Below are positions 4,551 to 10,688 of a DNA stretch of 10,688 nt, piece after piece (the first letter of the stretch is position 1; every line of letters begins with the position of its first letter). The notes below the pieces were generated by a model that searched no databases, was not told the DNA's origin, and saw nothing but the letters and a program-made list of their open reading frames with translations. Where the stretch lies: positions 1-10,688 of the forward strand of contig JABMQV010000685.1 of assembly GCA_013203065.1 (NCBI GenBank), written 5' to 3'. The translations under genes and the position numbers were made by a program. This stretch comes from Desulfobacteraceae bacterium (GTDB lineage: Bacteria; Desulfobacterota; DSM-4660; Desulfatiglandales; Desulfatiglandaceae).

Positions 4551-7500
4551 TTACTTTCTGGTCAGGCCGTTTTTTCGATTTCCCTTACGTTCTGAAAACC
4601 CTTCTATCCACCCATACACGGAAGGAACCACAAACAACGTCAGCAAGGTTGAAGTTGTAAGGCCAAAAACCACCACCACGGCCAGGGGTCTTTGCACCTC
4701 TGATCCGATCCCGCGGGAGAGGAGGAGGGGAAGGAGACCCAGAATAGTGGTGGCGGCGGTCATCAGAACCGGGCGCAGTCGTAGTACGCTTCCCTCGATG
4801 ATAGACGCGCCAAGGGGGGTTCCGTTCTCACGGAGCCGGTTAATATAGCTGACAAGGACCACGCCATTCTGGACAGCGATGCCAAAAAGGGCGATGAACC
4901 CCACGGAGGCTGGAACAGAGATGTATTCTCCCGTCAGGAGCAGTCCCAGGATGCCCCCCACGAGGGCGAGGGGCACATTAATGATAATGATGAGGGCCTG
5001 CCTCACCTTGCCAAAGGCCATCCATAACATCACGAAAACCATTCCGATAACCACAGGCACAATGATGGAAAGGCGCGTCATGGCCCGCTGTTGGTTTTCA
5101 AACTGTCCTCCATATTCTATCCAGTACCCGGAAGGCAGGACCACTTTATCATGGATACGTTCCTGAATTTCCGAGATGACACTTCCAAGATCCCTCCCGC
5201 GAACATTCCCCTTGACGATCCACCGGCGCTGATTTTTCTCTCTGTTGATCTGAAGGGGTCCCGTGGCCAGTTTGACCTCTGCCACCTGAGAGAGGGGGAT
5301 GAGGGACCCGGTATTGGTGCGAACCAGTATGTTTTCGATGGCTTCGGGAGACAGTCGATAGGGCTCCTGATAGCGCATATGTATCCCGAACCGCCGGGTA
5401 TTCAGGTACAGGGTGTCCACCACTTCGCCGCCGATGGCAAGCTCTACCAACTCCAGGATTCGATCAACCGTGACGCCAAACCGGGAGCACGCACCGCGAT
5501 CCGCAATAATCTGGACCTGGGGTTGTCCCGAACTCTGTTCCACGGATAGATCCACCAGACCCGGTATCCCCTTGAGGACGGCTCCGATTTTCTCTGCTGT
5601 TTTTTTGAGAGTATCCAGGTCTTCGCCGAAGAGCTTTATGGCCACCTGTGCCCGTATTCCCGAAAGGAGTTCATCGAAGGCGTTCTGGACGGGCTGGGTG
5701 AAATTCAATTGAACCCCCGGATAGGAGGACAACCGCTCACTCAGGGTTTTCACCAATTCCCCTTTATCCCTGAAGCCGGTCCATTCCTTGAGCGGCCTGA
5801 GCGCCAGGTGGATTTCCGCATAGTTTACCGGATGCGGGTGGCTTCCGGCCTCAGGTCTGCCGATGCGGGAAACCGTTTCCTTTACCTCACCGTACCCCAT
5901 GATTTCCCTTTCCAGCTTCATAACGGTCTCAGTGGCCTTTTCGAGCGATACCGAAGGGGCCATGGTTACTCCCACGAGGAGGGAGCCCTCCTCCAGCGTG
6001 GGAATAAACTCTGTCCCGATAAAGGGAAATACAGAAAAGCTCAGGATAAGGGCGCTCAAAGCAATCACAATTACTGCCCCCTTTCTCTTTACGGCCCAGG
6101 TGACCACGGGTCGGTAAATCGTCTTGAGCTTTCGCATGAGCATGATCTCTTTCCCCTCCTCCTGCTTGAGAAAAAAAGAAGAGAGGACCGGTGCGACGAT
6201 CAGGGCCGAGAGGAGCGATCCGAAAAGGGCAAAACAAATGGTGAAGGCCAGGGGGGAGAACATTTTTCCTTCAACACCTTCCAGATAAAACAGGGGAAGA
6301 AAGACACTGATGATGATGAAGATGGAAAATACGATCGGCCGGCTCACCTCTTTAGCTGCCTCCAGGATCACACCTTCTTTTCGGCTTTTTGGGGTCTGGA
6401 TCGTGCTGAGGTGGCGAAAAATGTTTTCGACCATCACGATGGCGCCATCGGCCAGCATTCCGATACCGATGGCGATACCACCAAGGGACATGAGATTGGC
6501 GGAAATGTCGAAGACCTTCATGCCGACAATGGCGATGAAGGCGCAAAAGGGTAATGACAGGGCCACAATGAAGGCGCACCTCAGGTTCCCGAGGAAGATC
6601 ACAAGGGTCAGGGCCACCAGCAAAGCCCCCAGGGCCAGGGCCTTTTTCACGGTCCAGGTGGCCTGCTCCACCAGTTCAGCCTGCTCATAGTAGGGGACGA
6701 GGGTGACACCTTCGGGCAGGGAGGCTTGCACGTCTCTCACTTTTTCATAAAGGCGCTTTATCACCTCTGAGCTGTTTTCCCCCAGGAGTTTGAGCACGAT
6801 CCCGGATACGACCTCTTCCTCCCCGTTTCGGGTGACGACCCCTCGGCGGATCTCGTTTCCAAAACCCACCTCAGCCACATCCCCAATCCTGATGGGAACG
6901 CCCTCGGCCACCTTCACGGGAATGTTTTGAATATCTTCCAGGCCTTCCAGCAGCCCGATCCCCCGAACCAGGAGCTCTTCGGATCCAAGCACCAGAAACT
7001 GCCCCCCGGCGTTTCTATTATTGCGCCTCACTGCCGCTCTGAGGCCTTCAAGTGTGAGGTCGTACTTTTGCAGGGCGTAGGGGTTGACACGGATCTGGTA
7101 CTGCAATACATGGCCCCCCACGGAGAGGATATCCGTAACACCCGGTACCGTCTGCAATTGAAACTTGACGACCCAATCATTGAGTTCTCTCAGGTAGGTG
7201 TTGGGATCTTTCCCCCCTGTATCCACGTCGCCCTCAAGGATGAGGTAATAGATAAAGATCTGCCCCAGACCGGAAGAAATGGGGCCCAGGGTGGGAGGCT
7301 CATGCAATGGGGGAAGTTTGGGAAGGGTGCTGGTGAGCCTTTCTGATACGAGCTGTCGGGCAAAATAGATATCCACCGTATCCTTGAAGTAGACGTATAT
7401 CACCGCCATCCCAAAGGCAGAGGTTGATTTGATCTGAGTGACGCCCGGCAACCCGTTCATGGCCGTTTCAATGGGGTAGGTTATCAACCGCTCTACTTCC

Positions 7501-7676
7501 TCTGGTGCCATTCCGTGTGCTTCGGCAAAGACCGGCACCATCACCGGAGAGATATCCGGAAAGGCATCAACGGGCATTCTGGCGTAAAGGTACCCGCCCA
7601 GCCCGGCCAGAATCACCATGGCAAGGACGACCATTCCCCGGGCCTGAACCGAAAACTCCAGGAGTTTAGTGATCAT
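4551..7676 (-). CDS. czcA: Heavy-metal efflux RND pump, CzcA/CusA family
   Basis: This is the proton-driven inner-membrane pump of a tripartite exporter that moves metal ions out through an adaptor and an outer-membrane channel. Its 1041 residues match the usual family length. The N-terminus shows the typical first helix and the segment RMPVDAFPDISPVMVPV at 33-49. The transmembrane-4 signature is GGIAIGIGMLADGAIVMVEN at 399-418, with Asp410 and Glu417 as the conserved proton-relay acids. The upstream Asp of divalent-metal CzcA pumps is replaced by Gly404, as CusA has a non-acid there. Yet the porter domain has Val618-Asn-Tyr-Ala and FDELLSGIR (667-675) where CusA carries methionine-triad residues. 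Helix 11 reads LFGIAVQNGVVLVSYIN at 930-946, which is CzcA-like. Substrate is therefore open; the gene symbol is family-level. It lies 16 bp downstream of the adaptor gene, in the usual C-B-A order. Confidence 0.95.
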   Translation of the reverse strand: MITKLLEFSVQARGMVVLAMVILAGLGGYLYARMPVDAFPDISPVMVPVFAEAHGMAPEEVERLITYPIETAMNGLPGVTQIKSTSAFGMAVIYVYFKDTVDIYFARQLVSERLTSTLPKLPPLHEPPTLGPISSGLGQIFIYYLILEGDVDTGGKDPNTYLRELNDWVVKFQLQTVPGVTDILSVGGHVLQYQIRVNPYALQKYDLTLEGLRAAVRRNNRNAGGQFLVLGSEELLVRGIGLLEGLEDIQNIPVKVAEGVPIRIGDVAEVGFGNEIRRGVVTRNGEEEVVSGIVLKLLGENSSEVIKRLYEKVRDVQASLPEGVTLVPYYEQAELVEQATWTVKKALALGALLVALTLVIFLGNLRCAFIVALSLPFCAFIAIVGMKVFDISANLMSLGGIAIGIGMLADGAIVMVENIFRHLSTIQTPKSRKEGVILEAAKEVSRPIVFSIFIIISVFLPLFYLEGVEGKMFSPLAFTICFALFGSLLSALIVAPVLSSFFLKQEEGKEIMLMRKLKTIYRPVVTWAVKRKGAVIVIALSALILSFSVFPFIGTEFIPTLEEGSLLVGVTMAPSVSLEKATETVMKLEREIMGYGEVKETVSRIGRPEAGSHPHPVNYAEIHLALRPLKEWTGFRDKGELVKTLSERLSSYPGVQLNFTQPVQNAFDELLSGIRAQVAIKLFGEDLDTLKKTAEKIGAVLKGIPGLVDLSVEQSSGQPQVQIIADRGACSRFGVTVDRILELVELAIGGEVVDTLYLNTRRFGIHMRYQEPYRLSPEAIENILVRTNTGSLIPLSQVAEVKLATGPLQINREKNQRRWIVKGNVRGRDLGSVISEIQERIHDKVVLPSGYWIEYGGQFENQQRAMTRLSIIVPVVIGMVFVMLWMAFGKVRQALIIIINVPLALVGGILGLLLTGEYISVPASVGFIALFGIAVQNGVVLVSYINRLRENGTPLGASIIEGSVLRLRPVLMTAATTILGLLPLLLSRGIGSEVQRPLAVVVVFGLTTSTLLTLFVVPSVYGWIEGFSERKGNRKNGLTRK

Positions 7677-7692
7677 TCATTTCTCCTCACGT

Positions 7693-9024
7693 CTAATGCC
7701 CGTGCCCGGCATGGGAGTCCAGGTCCTGGGTCATCAGGACCGCCTTGAGTTCAAACCCGCCCTTTGCCACATAGCGCTCCCCCGGGGAAAGCCCGGAGAG
7801 AATTTCGGTGTGAGAGCCATCACTTCGACCCATCGAGACGTCTCTCGGTTCGAAGCCCTTCCCAGTTTCCACAAAAACCACCACCTCATGATTCAGCCGC
7901 TGAAGGGCCTCATTGGGAACCACGAGAGAGCGTTCAATCTCTCTCACAGAAATCCTGGCCCTCACAAAAAGTCCCGGCCGCCATCGCTTGTCAGCATTGG
8001 GCAGCACCAGCCGTGCCTGGGCTGTTCGTGTTTCCCTATGGGCCATGGGGGACACATAGATGATTGTCCCCTCAGCATCCGGGCAACCGAATCCAAGGGA
8101 TACCAAGGCTGTTTGACCCTTCTTTATGTAGGCAAGGTCCTTTTGGCGAACACTCAGATCGACCCATACGGAGGTGAGGTCTGCCAGGGTGAATATCCTG
8201 GTATCGCTGGTCACCTTTTCGCCGAGGGTAATGTGTTTCTGAACCACGGTTCCATCCAGCGGCGCCGTCACCTCATAGCGGGTCAGGTCTTCATCCGGAT
8301 GGCTGGGAAGTTCTTTCATCACATCTTTTGAAATGCCCAGGTATCGCAGTTTCTGCTCTGCGGCGCGGCGCTCTATGGTGGCCTCTGAAAGGGCGCTTTT
8401 CGCATCCAGGTATTCCTGTTTTGCGGTGATCCCCTTTTCCCAAAGCTGTTCCTCGCGGGTGAAGGTTGCCTGGGCCAATGCCACTCTTTCCAGGGCAGCG
8501 AAATAGGCGGCCTTGGCATCCGCCAATTCGCGGCTGTGAACAACCGCCATCACCTCTCCTGCACGCACGGTGTCCCCCAACCTCTTCCTAACTTCCTGAA
8601 CCACTCCCGGAAGAAGCGGTACGATATGGGCCAAACGGTCCTCATTCATGGTAATCTCTCCCGGGAGTTCAATGGCCATACGCAACACCCCCGGACCAGC
8701 CGTTTTTACCTCGAGCGTGAGCTTTTCACGCTGGGCATCATTGAGCCTCACCACCTCCTCATGATCTTCAGGGTGAGGTTCCTTTGGAGCTTCGGGGTCA
8801 CGCTCAAGACCCGGGATTCTTCCGGCATACGTGTCGCGCTCATGGCCTTCGAGGTGGCCTGCCCTTTCGATGTTTTCTCCTGAAAGGGATTCCACGTGAT
8901 GCACAACTTTCATCCCCAGCACAAAACCGGATATCAAAATGACCAGACCCCCCAGCGCGCAGAGGGCCGTTTTCCTACCTTTTTTCACCGTCTCTGTTCC
9001 TTTCCTGGGTTTCCTCTTCTTCAT
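7693..9024 (-). CDS. czcB: Efflux adaptor (membrane fusion protein), CzcB family
   Basis: This periplasmic adaptor links the RND pump to the outer-membrane channel. Its 443 residues show a basic N-terminus, one membrane anchor at about 18-40, then a His- and Glu-rich linker at 42-90 with six histidines that may bind metal. A barrel-sandwich half follows at about 130-165 (PGVVQEVRKRLGDTVRAGEVM), then a helical hairpin at about 165-225, the second barrel-sandwich half at 249-275, and beta-barrel and membrane-proximal domains. The tail ends in SHAGHGH, a common metal-binding ending of CzcB-like proteins. The ATG at 9024 overlaps the channel gene by 50 nt and has no clear ribosome site. GTG at 8988, preceded by AGGAAAGGAA, would cut 12 residues and shrink the overlap to 14 nt, and is at least as likely. 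Translation is probably coupled to the channel gene. Confidence 0.94.
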   Translation of the reverse strand: MKKRKPRKGTETVKKGRKTALCALGGLVILISGFVLGMKVVHHVESLSGENIERAGHLEGHERDTYAGRIPGLERDPEAPKEPHPEDHEEVVRLNDAQREKLTLEVKTAGPGVLRMAIELPGEITMNEDRLAHIVPLLPGVVQEVRKRLGDTVRAGEVMAVVHSRELADAKAAYFAALERVALAQATFTREEQLWEKGITAKQEYLDAKSALSEATIERRAAEQKLRYLGISKDVMKELPSHPDEDLTRYEVTAPLDGTVVQKHITLGEKVTSDTRIFTLADLTSVWVDLSVRQKDLAYIKKGQTALVSLGFGCPDAEGTIIYVSPMAHRETRTAQARLVLPNADKRWRPGLFVRARISVREIERSLVVPNEALQRLNHEVVVFVETGKGFEPRDVSMGRSDGSHTEILSGLSPGERYVAKGGFELKAVLMTQDLDSHAGHGH

Positions 9025-10375
9025 AGCGATGCTGACCGATCAGGCGACCCACCTCTACAGATGCCTCGTGGTATGTTGCCAGGGCATCAATGTACTTGGC
9101 CTGGGAATCGAATAGAGTCCTTTGAGAATCCAACACATCAAGGTATGCAAATTTTCCTTGTCGATACCCCTGGCTCAGACCGTCGAAAACCCTTTTGGCA
9201 GCCGGCAGGATGTCGTTTTTCAAGGTGACCGCTTCCAGATAGGAGGCAGAAAGGACCTGATAGACGTAGCTTAGTTCTGTCTTGATCCGCACATCTGCCA
9301 TTTTTTTCTCCTCCACCACCTTGTGGATATTGTGAAGGGCTTCCTCAATCCCCCCCTGATTTCGATCAAAGATGGGGAGCGGGATGGTCAAGGCGAACAC
9401 AAAGGCATTGTCGTTTGTTTCTTCAAAACGCTGTAGACCTGCCCGGACCGTTACATTGGGAATTCTCTTGGATTTTTCAAAATCCAATTTTGCCTGACTC
9501 AGGAGCGTGGCCGTCTCCCATTTTGCAAGGTCTGGATTATGAAATGTCTTTTCAAGAAGGGAATCGAGATTGGGTATCCCAGAGACGGCTTCAATCTCCC
9601 CCATAACTTCCCTGAACTCAGGAGAAGTGCTCCCCCACGTAGAAGCCAGACGTTTCCTGGCGGCTTTCAACAGACGCCGGGCCCGCTCTAATTCAATTCG
9701 GGTCATCGCGACGCTCACCTGGGCCTTGGTTTTTTCCAAAGGGGACACCTTTCCTGCCTCTACCCGATCTGACACCACCTGTAGCACCCGTTTTGCCAAT
9801 TGGTTGAATTTTTCCGACAGGGCCACGCGATTTTGAGCCCCGAGCACCCGTATAAATGCCTTTGTGGTCTCTGCGAACACATCGAGACGCTTGGCCTTGT
9901 ATTCCCAGCCCTCTATGTCTGTCTCCAGGGCGGCAACGTTGGTCCGCTTTCTCCTTTTGCCGCCCAACTCCAACAACTGACTGAGGGTGAAGTACATGAC
10001 GGCGGAACCCACGCCGTTGCGTTCATCCGACCAGCCCAGTTCTTCTGCCTCAAATTCAAACTCTGGATTTGGTAAAAGACCTGCCTGGATGACCCTTGCC
10101 TCTGCCGCACGCACCTCCCATGAATAGGCAGAGAGCTCCGGATTCTTCATAAGGGACAGGGCCAGGGCCTTTCCAAGGGAGATGGAGCCGACGGGTTCCT
10201 CAGCAGCGGGCCTTTTCGAATGGGATTCAGAATTTTCAAACGATGACTGAGAAGGCGATATCCCCTCTCCCCTCCTTTGAGTGTCACGGGGTGCTGCAAC
10301 GACACCGTTGGGGACTAGACCAGAGCAAAAGAAAATCAAGATAAGAACGATATACTTCAAGGGATTTTTGAACAC
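8975..10375 (-). CDS. czcC: Outer-membrane efflux channel, TolC/CzcC family
   Basis: This is the outer-membrane channel of the exporter, first gene of the operon. I place the start at GTG 10375 because GGAGGAG lies directly before it (10385-10379), giving 466 residues. A TTG at 10393 would add six more but has a poor ribosome site. The N-terminus is a type I signal peptide, with hydrophobic core YIVLILIFFCSGLV and a likely cut after GVVAA; the Cys in it is not in a lipobox. A Ser/Glu-rich linker follows, then the two OEP repeats. Landmarks are GLLPNPEFEFEAEELG (about 99-114 from this start), the coiled region FAETTKAFIRVL, and in the second repeat TIPLPIFDRNQGG with SQGYRQGKFAYLDVLDSQRTL, all typical of CzcC-like proteins. 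The C-terminus is charged and overlaps the adaptor gene. Helical coiled coils dominate, as in TolC. Confidence 0.93.
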   Translation of the reverse strand: MFKNPLKYIVLILIFFCSGLVPNGVVAAPRDTQRRGEGISPSQSSFENSESHSKRPAAEEPVGSISLGKALALSLMKNPELSAYSWEVRAAEARVIQAGLLPNPEFEFEAEELGWSDERNGVGSAVMYFTLSQLLELGGKRRKRTNVAALETDIEGWEYKAKRLDVFAETTKAFIRVLGAQNRVALSEKFNQLAKRVLQVVSDRVEAGKVSPLEKTKAQVSVAMTRIELERARRLLKAARKRLASTWGSTSPEFREVMGEIEAVSGIPNLDSLLEKTFHNPDLAKWETATLLSQAKLDFEKSKRIPNVTVRAGLQRFEETNDNAFVFALTIPLPIFDRNQGGIEEALHNIHKVVEEKKMADVRIKTELSYVYQVLSASYLEAVTLKNDILPAAKRVFDGLSQGYRQGKFAYLDVLDSQRTLFDSQAKYIDALATYHEASVEVGRLIGQHRYEEEETQERNRDGEKR

Positions 10376-10393
10376 ATTCTCCTCCACACTCAA

Positions 10394-10688
10394 TTTTTTG
10401 AGATGGCGGGGTCTGATTTCAAAACACTTTCAAGGACAGAAAATCAGACAAAGGTTCTTTCTGCCCATAACCGTTGAGGATCAGGAAACCGGTAGGTATA
10501 GGTTCAGAATCAGTCCCCAGACACACATCACTGAAAGGGAAGGAGAGGGATCAAATCAGGAGGACGATCGTTCGGAGAGACGTTTGATTAAGGCTGCGGT
10601 TAAACGTAGATAGGGGATAAGGAACTCTCGGGAAAGGCGCAGAATACCAGGCAGCATCAAGACGCGTGTCCTGTTGCAGAGGAGAATT
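10394..10688. other. Region upstream of the efflux operon without a clear gene
   Basis: No convincing gene is seen in these 295 bp. The minus strand is open for about 45 codons from the right edge in two frames, and the plus strand is open up to 10613, but none shows a family motif. Apart from the inverted repeat at 10411-10449 I see no well-formed promoter or terminator. No metal-responsive regulator gene is in view; it may lie further right. Confidence 0.5.
10411..10449 (-). promoter_or_regulatory. 9-bp inverted repeat upstream of the efflux operon
   Basis: GTCTGATTT (10411-10419) and AAATCAGAC (10441-10449) are perfect 9-bp arms with a 21-bp spacer, 35 bp upstream of the GTG start at 10375. 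The centre-to-centre distance of 30 bp is about three helix turns, which would suit a regulator binding one face of the DNA. The minus strand has no T-run after it, so it is unlikely to be a terminator. Confidence 0.4.

Noticed and set aside
5709..6554. 281-codon open frame antisense to the RND pump gene
   Set aside because: It is fully antisense to a convincing pump gene, has no recognisable motif, and its composition follows from the codon bias of the opposite strand.
7669..8331. 220-codon open frame antisense to the adaptor gene
   Set aside because: It lies opposite the well-supported CzcB-like protein and shows no family features.
10281..10613. 110-codon plus-strand open frame near the right edge
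   Set aside because: Its first third is antisense to the czcC-like gene, it has no ribosome site and no motif.

Overview
The window looks like a chromosomal segment of a Gram-negative, probably anaerobic bacterium. The Gram-negative call rests on a complete tripartite efflux system with an outer-membrane channel and on exported rhodaneses. The combination of a periplasmic rhodanese, a membrane-anchored rhodanese with a MauE/DoxX partner, a MOT1-type oxyanion transporter and strong AGGAGG-type ribosome sites resembles Desulfobacterota (former Deltaproteobacteria). That taxonomic call is an inference; no rRNA or other marker gene is present.

Layout. Positions 1-33 may be the tail of an upstream gene. 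A plus-strand gene at 52-798 encodes an unrecognised Cys/His-containing protein. About 310 bp follow without a gene; this stretch holds candidate regulatory structures and leads into a signal-peptide-bearing rhodanese (1108-1713), which is followed by a strong hairpin (1728-1753). From there on every gene is on the minus strand. Read in transcription order, from high to low coordinates, these are a czcC-like outer-membrane channel, a czcB-like adaptor and a czcA-like RND pump (10375 down to 4551), then a MOT1-family molybdate/sulfate-type transporter (4401-3202), a membrane-anchored rhodanese (3202-2672) and a MauE/DoxX-family membrane protein (2410-1892).

How they work together. CzcC-CzcB-CzcA should form one tripartite heavy-metal exporter; the genes overlap or lie within 20 bp, as expected of one operon. 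The second group couples an oxyanion permease to a rhodanese through a 1-base stop/start overlap (TAGTG). A quinone- or thiol-redox-type membrane protein follows after a 261-bp spacer. This suggests uptake of a molybdenum or sulfur oxyanion tied to periplasmic sulfur handling. The plus-strand rhodanese converges on this group, so two different exported rhodaneses lie within 2 kb.

Non-coding points of interest are: an element at about 2477-2603 built from GGAAT-type octamers at exact 8-bp periodicity in two inverted arms, sitting between the rhodanese and MauE genes; an interleaved pair of stems (pseudoknot geometry) and a separate hairpin in the leader of the first rhodanese; near-palindromes upstream of the MOT1 gene; and a 9-bp inverted repeat just upstream of the efflux operon. 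I found no mobile-element genes, CRISPR array, tRNA or rRNA. Most of the window is recognisable; I do not see clear evidence of a wholly new multi-gene system.
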